Assembly: GCA_024224295.1 (NCBI GenBank)
Contig: JAAENN010000345.1
Coordinates: forward strand, 1 to 64,000
Length of the DNA: 64,000 nt
Direction: 5' to 3'
Source: Shimia sp.
Lineage (GTDB): Bacteria; Pseudomonadota; Alphaproteobacteria; Rhodobacterales; Rhodobacteraceae
Shown: one piece after another, positions 8,853 through 15,638 of the stretch
Numbering within the stretch: the stretch's first letter is position 1
Layout of the letters: each line of letters begins with the position of its first letter
Made by a program: the position numbers and the translations under genes
Notes under the pieces: model-generated
Told to the model about the DNA's origin: nothing
The model's input: only the letters and a program-made list of their open reading frames with translations
Database searches by the model: none

Positions 8853-9635
8853 ATGATCGTCGTAGAAGACGTTCACAAACATTTTGGGGGGTTTCGCGCT
8901 GTAGATGGAGCGAACCTGAAGATCGAACCGGGATCAATCACCGGGCTAATCGGGCCAAATGGCGCCGGAAAGACCACTCTTTTCAATGTGATCGCCGGGG
9001 TTTTGCAACCAACCTCCGGACGCGTGACCATGGACGGTGAAGACATCACTGGCCTGCCGCCACATGAGCTTTTCCATAAAGGGCTGCTGCGGACGTTCCA
9101 AATTGCTCATGAGTTCAGCTCGATGAGCTGTCGTGAGAACCTGATGATGGTGCCTGGCGGACAATCTGGTGAGGCGCTTTGGAACACGTGGTTTGGCCGC
9201 AAAAGAATTGCAAATGAGGAGCGTGCATTGCGGGCGAAAGCCGACGAAGTGCTTGAATTCCTTACGGTTGAGCATTTGGCCGACCACAAAGCTGGTCAGA
9301 TTTCCGGTGGTCAGAAGAAACTTCTGGAGCTGGGACGCACTATGATGGTGGATGCCAAAATCGTCTTTCTGGACGAGGTCGGCGCCGGGGTGAACCGCAC
9401 CCTTCTGAACACCATTGGTGATGCGATTCAACGGCTTAACAAAGAGCGTGGCTACACCTTTGTGGTCATTGAACATGACATGGATTTCATAGGGCGCTTG
9501 TGCGATCCGGTGATCTGTATGGCCGAAGGCAAGGTGCTCGCAGAAGGCACTTTGGATGAGATCAAAGCCAACGAACAGGTGATCGAAGCCTACCTCGGCA
9601 CCGGGCTCAAAAACAAGGAACAGCTGAACGCATAA
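8853..9635 (+). CDS. livG: Branched-chain amino acid ABC transporter, ATP-binding protein LivG
   Basis: A 260-residue ABC ATPase. Motifs: Walker A GPNGAGKTTLF (about 34-44), the signature region in the variant form ISGGQKKLLELGRTMM, Walker B KIVFLDEVGAGVN and the switch histidine in VVIEHDMDF. The Walker B Asp-Glu pair is present, but the D-loop reads VGAGVNRT where livG proteins often have PAAGLNP. The C-terminal extension (EVIEAYLG) is the LivG hallmark. I chose the ATG at 8853 with GGGGGAA upstream over the in-frame start at 8823. It is the first gene after the livJ hairpin. Confidence 0.92.
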   Translation: MIVVEDVHKHFGGFRAVDGANLKIEPGSITGLIGPNGAGKTTLFNVIAGVLQPTSGRVTMDGEDITGLPPHELFHKGLLRTFQIAHEFSSMSCRENLMMVPGGQSGEALWNTWFGRKRIANEERALRAKADEVLEFLTVEHLADHKAGQISGGQKKLLELGRTMMVDAKIVFLDEVGAGVNRTLLNTIGDAIQRLNKERGYTFVVIEHDMDFIGRLCDPVICMAEGKVLAEGTLDEIKANEQVIEAYLGTGLKNKEQLNA

Positions 9636-9643
9636 GGGCCAAA

Positions 9644-9733
9644 ATGGCACGTCGGTATTGCGTCTGTATCGCGACTGTATCGCGGAGGTGCAAAAATCGA
9701 TCCCAAAATGCGATTTCAGCGGGGAGTGAGTGA
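9644..9733 (+). CDS. Possible small Cys-rich reading frame between livG and livF
   Basis: A 29-codon frame starting ATG at 9644 with an AGGG site about 8 bp upstream. It begins MARRYCVCIATVSRRC and its TGA overlaps the livF ATG (TGATG). It consists largely of a 42-bp sequence repeated elsewhere in the window. The overlap would allow translational coupling to livF. The repeat copy at 48,737 has no in-frame ATG, so the shared feature may be the DNA or RNA rather than the peptide. Low confidence as a protein. Confidence 0.25.
   Translation: MARRYCVCIATVSRRCKNRSQNAISAGSE
9649..9690 (+). repeat. 42-bp element of 11-nt tandem units, copy 1
   Basis: The element reads as three 11-nt units, GTCGGTATTGC, GTCTGTATCGC and GACTGTATCGC, followed by GGAGGTG. 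It matches copy 2 (48,737-48,778) at 39 of 42 positions by my hand alignment. It lies between livG and livF. Its function is unknown. Confidence 0.85.
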
Positions 9734-10560
9734 TGACGGGAAACCCGTATCAGGACGATCGCGGCAACAAAGACGCCTCGATAGCCAACCCCCAAGGTGG
9801 AGGCGAAATGACGCCCGCCGTGGGGACCGGCAAGGAAATGAACACAACAGACGCCTTTCTGGTTGGCGACAGCATGACCGGTGGCTACGGCAAAGATGGG
9901 CCGGACATTTTGCATGACTGCACCATCGCCGTGAACCCAGGCGAGATTGCTGTGATTGTGGGGCCAAACGGCGCTGGCAAATCCACCGGCATGAAAGCAG
10001 TGTTTGGCATGTTGAACCTGCGCCAAGGCTCGGTGCGGCTGGATGGCGAGGACATCACGAGCCTCTCGCCTCAAGCCCGCGTGGCCAAAGGCATGGGGTT
10101 TGTGCCGCAGGTGAACAACATTTTCACCTCGATGACTGTGGAAGAAAACCTCGAAATGGGCGCCTTCATCCGCACCGATGATTTCTCCGACACGATGGAA
10201 CAGGTTTATGGCCTCTTCCCGATCCTGAAGGAAAAGCGCCACCAGCCAGCGGGCGAGCTCTCTGGTGGCCAGCGCCAACAGGTTGCCGTGGGCCGCGCAT
10301 TGATGACACAGCCGAAAGTGTTGATGTTGGATGAGCCAACCGCAGGCGTCTCGCCCATTGTGATGGACGAGCTGTTTGACCGGATCATCGAAGTCAGCCG
10401 CACCGGCATTCCGATCCTGATGGTCGAGCAAAACGCCCGTCAAGCGCTGGAGATTGCTGACAAAGGCTATGTACTGGTTCAGGGCCGCAATGCCTACACC
10501 GGCACTGGAAAAGACCTGCTCGCGGATGAAGAAGTCCGCAAATCGTTCTTGGGGGGCTGA
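9733..10560 (+). CDS. livF: Branched-chain amino acid ABC transporter, ATP-binding protein LivF
   Basis: A 275-residue ABC ATPase. Motifs: Walker A GPNGAGKSTGM, the signature LSGGQRQQVAVGRALM, Walker B VLMLDEPTAGVSP and switch histidine region ILMVEQNARQAL, the EQN form being typical of LivF. Compared with the family (about 235-245 residues) it has a 35-40 residue hydrophilic N-terminal extension (PYQDDRGNKDASIANPQGGG). A later ATG at 9838 would remove it, but the ATG at 9733 has GGGGAG at good spacing. A GTG three bases upstream is also possible. It forms the second ATPase of the importer, 5 bp before livH. Confidence 0.92.
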   Translation: MTGNPYQDDRGNKDASIANPQGGGEMTPAVGTGKEMNTTDAFLVGDSMTGGYGKDGPDILHDCTIAVNPGEIAVIVGPNGAGKSTGMKAVFGMLNLRQGSVRLDGEDITSLSPQARVAKGMGFVPQVNNIFTSMTVEENLEMGAFIRTDDFSDTMEQVYGLFPILKEKRHQPAGELSGGQRQQVAVGRALMTQPKVLMLDEPTAGVSPIVMDELFDRIIEVSRTGIPILMVEQNARQALEIADKGYVLVQGRNAYTGTGKDLLADEEVRKSFLGG

Positions 10561-10565
10561 GGCAC

Positions 10566-11576
10566 ATGGACTTTCTCAACGCCATTGTGGCGCTTTCTAA
10601 CTTTGTCCTTATCCCTGCAATTGCCTATGGAAGCCAGCTTGCACTTGGCGCGCTTGGGGTGACGCTAATCTACGGCATTTTGCGGTTCTCCAACTTTGCC
10701 CATGGCGACACCATGGCTTTTGGTGCAATGCTGGCTGTGCTGATTACATGGCTGCTTCAGTCGATGGGCGTGAGCTTCGGCCCGCTGCCAACCGCGCTGC
10801 TGGCCCTGCCCTTTGCGATTTTGGGCACCATGGTGCTGGTCCTGCTGACGGATCGTGTGGTGTATCGGTTCTACCGTGAACAAAAAGCCAAGCCGGTGAT
10901 CCTCGTGATCGTGTCGATGGGCGTGATGTTCATCATGAACGGTCTGGTGCGCTTTATCATTGGTCCAAATGATCAGCGGTTCTCCGATGGGGAGCGCTTC
11001 ATCATCTCCGTGCGGGAATTCAAAGCGATGACCGGTCTGAAAGAAGGACTGGCCATCAAAACAACGCAAGGCATCACCGTTGTGGTGGCTGTGATCTGCG
11101 TGGCGCTGCTGTTCTGGTACTTGAACCGTACCCGCACGGGTAAATCGATGCGCGCCTATTCAGACAACGAAGATCTCGCACTGCTCTCGGGCATCAATCC
11201 GGAACGCGTGGTGATGTACACGTGGCTAATCGTGGCTGCGCTCGCGACCACCGCTGGTGTGCTTTATGGCCTCGACAAATCCTTCAAACCCTTTGTCTAC
11301 TTCCAGCTGCTTCTGCCGATCTTTGCGTCGGCCATTGTCGGCGGCCTTGGCAGCCCGCTGGGCGCCATTGCCGGGGGTTTTGTAATTGCGTTTAGCGAAG
11401 TCACCATCACCTACGCCTGGAAGAAAGTGCTGAAATATATGTTGCCAGAGAGCCTGGAACCCTCCAGTCTCGTGCAGCTTTTGAGCACAGACTACAAATT
11501 TGCCGTCAGCTTCGTGATCCTGATTGTGGTCCTGCTGTTTAAGCCAACCGGCCTGTTCAAGGGGAAATCGGTATGA
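10566..11576 (+). CDS. livH: Branched-chain amino acid ABC transporter permease LivH
   Basis: A 336-residue inner-membrane permease with about eight hydrophobic helices. Family blocks include QLALGALGVTLIYGILRFSNFAHGDTMAFGA near residues 24-54 and the EAA-like coupling region RTRTGKSMRAYSDNEDLALLSGINPERV, followed by YGLDKSFKPFVYFQLLLPIFASAIVGGLGSPLGAIAGG. The length is somewhat above the usual 290-310 because of an extended periplasmic loop around 120-160. It overlaps livM by 4 bp (ATGA), so the two permeases are translationally coupled. Confidence 0.93.
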   Translation: MDFLNAIVALSNFVLIPAIAYGSQLALGALGVTLIYGILRFSNFAHGDTMAFGAMLAVLITWLLQSMGVSFGPLPTALLALPFAILGTMVLVLLTDRVVYRFYREQKAKPVILVIVSMGVMFIMNGLVRFIIGPNDQRFSDGERFIISVREFKAMTGLKEGLAIKTTQGITVVVAVICVALLFWYLNRTRTGKSMRAYSDNEDLALLSGINPERVVMYTWLIVAALATTAGVLYGLDKSFKPFVYFQLLLPIFASAIVGGLGSPLGAIAGGFVIAFSEVTITYAWKKVLKYMLPESLEPSSLVQLLSTDYKFAVSFVILIVVLLFKPTGLFKGKSV

Positions 11577-12877
11577 GCGAGACAACAAAAAACACCGCTC
11601 TGTTTGGTCTGGTCTTTGGCCTGATCGTTCTGACTGGATTTATGCAGAGCTGGAACGTGGCTGTGCTCATTCTCAACATGGGTTTGATCTCTGCCATTAT
11701 GGCATTGGGCGTGAACCTGCAGTGGGGCTTTGCCGGGCTGTTTAATGTAGGTGTCATGGGCTTTGTCGCCCTGGGTGGTCTGGCCGTTGTGCTGACCTCT
11801 GCGGCACCTGTTGAAGGCGCGTGGAGCGCAGGCGGTTGGCGCATTGTGATCGCGTTGTTGGCTGGCGCTGGGACAATCGTTGGCACCGTGATGGTACGTC
11901 AGCGCATGGCCGCAGGCCGCGCGCGTAACATCGCCACCATCGCCATTCTGGTTGTGGGCTTCTTCCTTTATCGCGGCATCTTCGATCCTGGCGTTGCGGC
12001 CGTTGAAGCGATCAATCCGGCGCTGCAAGGCAACTTAGGTGGTCTGAACCTTCCGGTGCTGCTGGCCTGGCCTATGGGTGGCCTGTTGGCCGCTGGCGTG
12101 GCCTGGCTGATTGGTAAGACAGCGCTTGGGTTGCGATCGGACTATCTGGCGATTGCGACTCTGGGTATTGCCGAGATCATCATTGCCGTGATGAAGAACG
12201 AAGACTGGTTGGCACGTGGCGTGAAGAACGTTGTGGGGCTGGACCGTCCAGTGCCGTATGAGATCGACCTGCAGAACTCATCAGCCTTCATCAACCGGGC
12301 CGAGGGGCTTGGTATGGATGTGGCGACGGCCTCGTCCCTGTTTGTGAAGCTCAACTACTCGATCCTGTTTGCAGTGGTTCTAGCGATCATCTTTGTCATG
12401 GCACAGCTTGCGTTGAAAAGCCCTTGGGGTCGGATGATGCGCGCAATCCGCGACAACGAAGTAGCCGCCGAGGCTATGGGCAAAGACGTGACCAACCGTC
12501 ACTTACAGATCTTTGTGATTGGCTCCGCGGTGTGTGGCATTGCCGGTGCAATGATGACCACGCTGGACGGTCAGCTGACACCGGGCACCTATAACCCGCT
12601 GCGCTACACCTTCCTGATCTGGGTGATGGTGATTGTGGGCGGGTCTGGCAACAACCTTGGCGCTGTACTTGGCGGGTTTCTGATCTGGTTCCTGTGGGTG
12701 CAGGTGGAACCGATGGGCCTGTGGTTGATGGAAGTCATCACGTTAGGTATGGCCGAGGACAGTGGTCTTAAGAAACACCTTATCGACAGTGCGGCGCACA
12801 TGCGGCTGTTGACCATGGGGGTTATCTTGTTGCTGGTGCTGAGGTTCAGCCCACGCGGTTTGATCCCGGAGAAATAA
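11573..12877 (+). CDS. livM: Branched-chain amino acid ABC transporter permease LivM
   Basis: A 434-residue permease, the partner of LivH, with roughly ten membrane helices. LivM-type landmarks: LILNMGLISAIMALGVNLQWGFAGLFNVGVMGFVALGG near the N-terminus, LRSDYLAIATLGIAEII, the coupling loop KSPWGRMMRAIRDNEVAAEAMGKDVTNRHL, and GGSGNNLGAVLGGFLIW. It starts in a 4-bp overlap with livH and ends just before a strong bidirectional terminator. It completes the importer: binding protein, two ATPases and two permeases. Confidence 0.93.
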   Translation: MSETTKNTALFGLVFGLIVLTGFMQSWNVAVLILNMGLISAIMALGVNLQWGFAGLFNVGVMGFVALGGLAVVLTSAAPVEGAWSAGGWRIVIALLAGAGTIVGTVMVRQRMAAGRARNIATIAILVVGFFLYRGIFDPGVAAVEAINPALQGNLGGLNLPVLLAWPMGGLLAAGVAWLIGKTALGLRSDYLAIATLGIAEIIIAVMKNEDWLARGVKNVVGLDRPVPYEIDLQNSSAFINRAEGLGMDVATASSLFVKLNYSILFAVVLAIIFVMAQLALKSPWGRMMRAIRDNEVAAEAMGKDVTNRHLQIFVIGSAVCGIAGAMMTTLDGQLTPGTYNPLRYTFLIWVMVIVGGSGNNLGAVLGGFLIWFLWVQVEPMGLWLMEVITLGMAEDSGLKKHLIDSAAHMRLLTMGVILLLVLRFSPRGLIPEK

Positions 12878-12880
12878 AAG

Positions 12881-12906
12881 AAAGGCGCCCCAGTGGGGCG
12901 CCTTTT
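12881..12906. terminator. Bidirectional terminator between livM and the HerA-like gene
   Basis: An 11-bp perfect stem, AAAGGCGCCCC (12881-12891) / GGGGCGCCTTT (12895-12905), with an AGT loop, flanked by A-rich sequence on the left and TTTT on the right. It lies between convergent genes and can serve both. Confidence 0.9.
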
Positions 12907-12943
12907 GCTTTCGGCGAAGGTATTTGCCGAAGGAGAAAGTGCT

Positions 12944-14491
12944 TTAGCGCCCTTTAAACAACCCGCCAAGCACACCACGCACGATGCGGCGACCGGTGGT
13001 GCCGGAGAGTTCCTTCATCACCATTTTGGTCATGGCCTCGCCAAAAGTGTCATCTGCCCGTACCCGCAGGGTTCTGGCGGAGGAGCGCCGCACGCGAGAG
13101 CCGGAATAGCGCCGCGCAGCGGTGAACTCCCGCTCCATGGGCGCCATGTCTTCTTCGCGAGCCTCTAGCTGTTCCGCCTCTTGCGCCGCCTCTTGGGCGC
13201 GGGTGGTCAGAATTTCATAGGCAGACCGGCGGTCAACCGGCGAGTCGTATTTGCCAAACAACGAAGAGCTCGTGAGCACCGCCTGACGGTCAGTTGGCGA
13301 TAGAGGGCCCAGCTGAGATGATGGTGGGCGGATCAGCGTGCGTTCAACAATGCCCGGCACGCCTTTTTTCATCAGCATTGAGGTTACGGCTTCCCCTACC
13401 CCAACTTCGCGAATGGCCTCTTCGGTCACAAAGCGCGGGTTCGGTCGGTAAGTTTCTGCGGCCAGACGCAGGGCCTTCTTGTCGCGCGCGGTGAAAGCGC
13501 GCAGGGCGTGTTGTACGCGATTTCCGAGTTGGCCAAGGATATCTTCGGGGATGTCATCTGGGTTCTGCGTCACAAAATAGACCCCCACGCCTTTGGACCG
13601 GATCAGACGGGCGACTTGCTCAACCTTGTCGACCAGGGCTTTGGGCGCGCCGTCAAACAGCAGATGGGCTTCGTCAAAGAAGAACACCAGTTTGGGTTTA
13701 TCGGGGTCTCCCACTTCGGGCAGGCTTTCGAACAACTCTGAGAGGAGCCACAACAGGAAGGTGGCATAGAGCCGTGGAGACCCCATAAGCTTGTCCGCGG
13801 CCAGAATGTTGATGAAGCCCCGCCCGTCCTGTGCGGTGCGCATCAGATCGCCCAACTCAAGCGCCGGTTCCCCAAAGAGCTTGGTGGCGCCCTCGTTTTC
13901 CAAAACCAGAAGGCGGCGTTGGATCGCGCCGATAGAGTTCACGGAGATATTGCCATAGCGTAGCGCCAGCTCGGCGCGGTTCTCTCCTACCCAAACCAGT
14001 AAGGCCTGCAGATCTTTGAGATCCAAGAGAGGCATGCCCTTTTCGTCTGCCAGACGGAAGGCGATGTTGAGGATGCCTTCCTGAGCTTCACTGAGCTCCA
14101 TTAGGCGGGCCAGTAACAGCGGCCCCATTTCGGAAATGGTGGTGCGCACTGGATGACCCTGATCGCCAAACAGATCCCAGAAGGTGACCGGGAAAGTCTC
14201 ATAGCCGTAGTCCGCAAAGCCGATCTTTTCGGCACGAGATGTGAAAGCGTCATGAAGCTTGAAATCGGCGCTTCCGGCAGCGGCGAGACCAGACAGATCC
14301 CCTTTCACATCCGACAAGAACACTGGTACGCCAGCGGCAGAAAAACCCTCCGCTAGAATCTGCAACGTCACCGTCTTGCCTGTGCCGGTTGCACCCGCAA
14401 TCAAGCCATGTCGGTTAGCATATTTTAGCGTCAAACCCTGCTTCTCCGCATAGTCTGTACCACCGCCACCTAGAAAAATCTTACCGTCCAT
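12944..14491 (-). CDS. HerA-like ATPase, DUF853/YjgR family
   Basis: A 515-residue P-loop ATPase of the FtsK/HerA superfamily, family DUF853 (E. coli YjgR). Walker A is GATGTGKT (33-40). Walker B is KLVFFFDEAH (about 267-276), followed by a sensor region VGVYFVTQNPDDIPEDILGQLGNRVQHALRAF, which is the HerA-type arginine-bearing segment. The C-terminal 90 residues are Arg/Glu-rich and probably helical. HerA proteins translocate DNA with nuclease partners, but no NurA-like gene is adjacent and the function of DUF853 proteins is not established. The length is typical (about 500-520). It is a single gene with terminators on both sides. Confidence 0.9.
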   Translation of the reverse strand: MDGKIFLGGGGTDYAEKQGLTLKYANRHGLIAGATGTGKTVTLQILAEGFSAAGVPVFLSDVKGDLSGLAAAGSADFKLHDAFTSRAEKIGFADYGYETFPVTFWDLFGDQGHPVRTTISEMGPLLLARLMELSEAQEGILNIAFRLADEKGMPLLDLKDLQALLVWVGENRAELALRYGNISVNSIGAIQRRLLVLENEGATKLFGEPALELGDLMRTAQDGRGFINILAADKLMGSPRLYATFLLWLLSELFESLPEVGDPDKPKLVFFFDEAHLLFDGAPKALVDKVEQVARLIRSKGVGVYFVTQNPDDIPEDILGQLGNRVQHALRAFTARDKKALRLAAETYRPNPRFVTEEAIREVGVGEAVTSMLMKKGVPGIVERTLIRPPSSQLGPLSPTDRQAVLTSSSLFGKYDSPVDRRSAYEILTTRAQEAAQEAEQLEAREEDMAPMEREFTAARRYSGSRVRRSSARTLRVRADDTFGEAMTKMVMKELSGTTGRRIVRGVLGGLFKGR

Positions 14492-14564
14492 CAGTCGCTT
14501 ATCCTCAAGAAACCTTATTTTTAACGCCCTAAAACGTGCGCCACATGTATTGTTAACCTTTATA

Positions 14565-14661
14565 TGGCAGTTTCGTAACTGTTCTGGAACAGCCCAAACG
14601 GGTTTGGAACGGAACTCCTCCCTGTTGAGACTGGCCGCACTTTATGTGCGGCCTTTTTTTT
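14565..14661 (+). ncRNA. Candidate small RNA 1 with CUCCUCCC segment
   Basis: The 3-prime end is defined by a perfect hairpin GGCCGCAC (14633-14640) / GTGCGGCC (14646-14653) followed by eight T. Upstream is a probable unpaired CTCCTCCC (14615-14622), complementary to Shine-Dalgarno sequences, and a short hairpin CCAAA/TTTGG near 14,594-14,606. Such anti-SD stretches beside a terminator are common in alphaproteobacterial trans-acting sRNAs. The start is a guess and I could not find a convincing promoter. No known family was recognised. Confidence 0.45.
14633..14661 (+). terminator. Strong intrinsic terminator, plus strand
   Basis: Eight-base-pair GC-rich stem, five-base loop TTTAT, and T8 tail. 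No T-run exists in the opposite direction, so it terminates plus-strand transcription only. No protein gene lies upstream on that strand. Confidence 0.9.
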
Positions 14662-14696
14662 GAGCAAAAACAGCGTAGAAACTTCGGTTTTAACTG

Positions 14697-14725
14697 TTGA
14701 CCAACGCCCTTTTTCTTCGTAACGT
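14697..14725 (+). promoter_or_regulatory. Candidate promoter for small RNA 2
   Basis: TTGACC (14697-14702), a 17-bp spacer and TAACGT (14720-14725). The -35 box is good; the -10 box keeps only the TA...T positions. It lies 36 bp past the first terminator, so initiation between the two hairpins is plausible. Confidence 0.45.
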
Positions 14726-14731
14726 TTCTGC

Positions 14732-14800
14732 AATGAATAAGTCGGCCAGTCCGACGGGGAGTGAAAAATTCGAAAAAGGGCCTTTGCGGGCCCTTTTTCT
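14732..14800 (+). ncRNA. Candidate small RNA 2
   Basis: Predicted transcript of about 70 nt starting past the promoter at 14,697-14,725. It has a hairpin GTCGG/CCGAC (14741-14755, loop CCAGT), a purine-rich linker, and a terminator hairpin AAAAAGGGCC/GGCCCTTTTT. No reading frame is present. Boundaries are inferred from the hairpins and the promoter. The linker GGGGAG resembles a Shine-Dalgarno sequence but no start codon follows, which supports a non-coding RNA. Confidence 0.45.
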
Positions 14801-14802
14801 TT
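14773..14802. terminator. Second intrinsic terminator in the intergenic region
   Basis: A 10-bp perfect stem, AAAAAGGGCC (14773-14782) / GGCCCTTTTT (14789-14798), loop TTTGCG, followed by CTTTTG. A-rich sequence on the left makes it usable from both directions. Confidence 0.85.
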
Positions 14803-14975
14803 TGTGATTGATGGCGGCGCACCCGACCGTTTTATCCGAACAAATTTCACCTAAAAGCCAAGCCGGTATCAGCAAAATTCTGCTGGGATACGCCAGGTTT
14901 TAGTCAACCCAATCCTGACAAAGCCACTCAGTCATGATAAGCGGGCAGCAAACCACCCAAAGGACTTAGACAGAA

Positions 14976-15581
14976 ATGCAGAACTTCTCTTTCTTTGCGA
15001 CAGCCGTTTCCTTGACACTGATGGCTGGTCCGGCACTGGCACAGGGCGTTCCTTCCTTGGCGGATGGTTCCTTGGCCATGGGAGAAACCGTGAGTGAAGC
15101 GGCTCAGCCTGTCGCTCCTTCACAGTTGGAAGAGAACGTATCCTCGGAAATCATCGGCGACTGGGATCTTCAATGCGCAACAACCGGACCAGAACCTCGC
15201 CCTTGTCGCATGTATCAACTTATGCGAGACGACACTGGCAACCCTGTTTCCGAAGTCACGCTGTTTTCCCTGCCTGTTGCCGAAGGTGAAGCGGTTGCTG
15301 GCGCAACGGTGATTGTACCGTTGGAAACCCTGCTGACAGCCCAGCTAACCATGGCAGTGGATGGGAAAACCACGCGGCGCTACCCGTTCGCATTTTGTAA
15401 CCAATTGGGCTGCATCGCGCGAATAGGCCTTAGCGCCGAAGACATTGCAAACTTCAAAGGCGGCAATAAGGCCGTCTTGAGCATCGTGCCTGCGCTTGCA
15501 CCAACCCAATCAGTGAACGTGAATATGTCATTGGCCGGGTTCACCAAAGCGTTTGAGAAAGCCGAAAACAACGGCCAATAA
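14976..15581 (+). CDS. Invasion-associated locus B (IalB) family protein
   Basis: A 201-residue exported protein with a signal peptide (residues 1-22, ending ALA-Q). The IalB domain spans about 55-195, with the opening IGDWDLQCATTGPEPRPCRM and two cysteine pairs (Cys-X10-Cys here, and CNQLGC later) likely to form periplasmic disulphides. IalB was named in Bartonella, but the family is widespread in free-living Rhodobacterales and its biochemical role is not known. Between the signal and the domain is a 30-residue acidic, Pro/Ala-rich linker. It is a single gene with its own terminator. The name should not be taken as evidence of host invasion. Confidence 0.88.
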   Translation: MQNFSFFATAVSLTLMAGPALAQGVPSLADGSLAMGETVSEAAQPVAPSQLEENVSSEIIGDWDLQCATTGPEPRPCRMYQLMRDDTGNPVSEVTLFSLPVAEGEAVAGATVIVPLETLLTAQLTMAVDGKTTRRYPFAFCNQLGCIARIGLSAEDIANFKGGNKAVLSIVPALAPTQSVNVNMSLAGFTKAFEKAENNGQ

Positions 15582-15604
15582 CCTTTCTACAGATGAATCA
15601 TCAT

Positions 15605-15628
15605 GGCCGCCTTTTCAGGCGGCCTTTT
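15605..15628 (+). terminator. Terminator of the IalB gene
   Basis: Stem GGCCGCC (15605-15611) / GGCGGCC (15618-15624), loop TTTTCA, tail TTTT. It lies 23 bp past the stop codon and next to the convergent KAS gene. Confidence 0.85.
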
Positions 15629-15638
15629 GTTTGAAACA

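Larger units (their letters stand above)
14492..14975. other. Intergenic region with two tandem intrinsic terminators
   Basis: There is no protein-coding frame with a plausible translation. The region carries two strong hairpins reading on the plus strand (14,633-14,661 and 14,773-14,802), although the flanking upstream gene is on the minus strand. The simplest reading is two small RNA genes, listed separately. The last 130 bases lead into the IalB gene and show no firm promoter. Confidence 0.7.

Noticed and set aside
9607-10443. 278-codon minus-strand frame opposite livF
   Set aside because: Its translation is His/Gln-rich as expected for the reverse of a GC-rich ATPase gene. The sense strand has full ABC motifs.
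14756-14763. GGGGAGTG as a ribosome site for a hidden small protein
   Set aside because: No start codon at suitable spacing follows; the next bases lead into the terminator hairpin.
14976-15581. IalB as evidence of an invasive pathogen
   Set aside because: The family is common in free-living marine Rhodobacterales; the name comes from Bartonella only.
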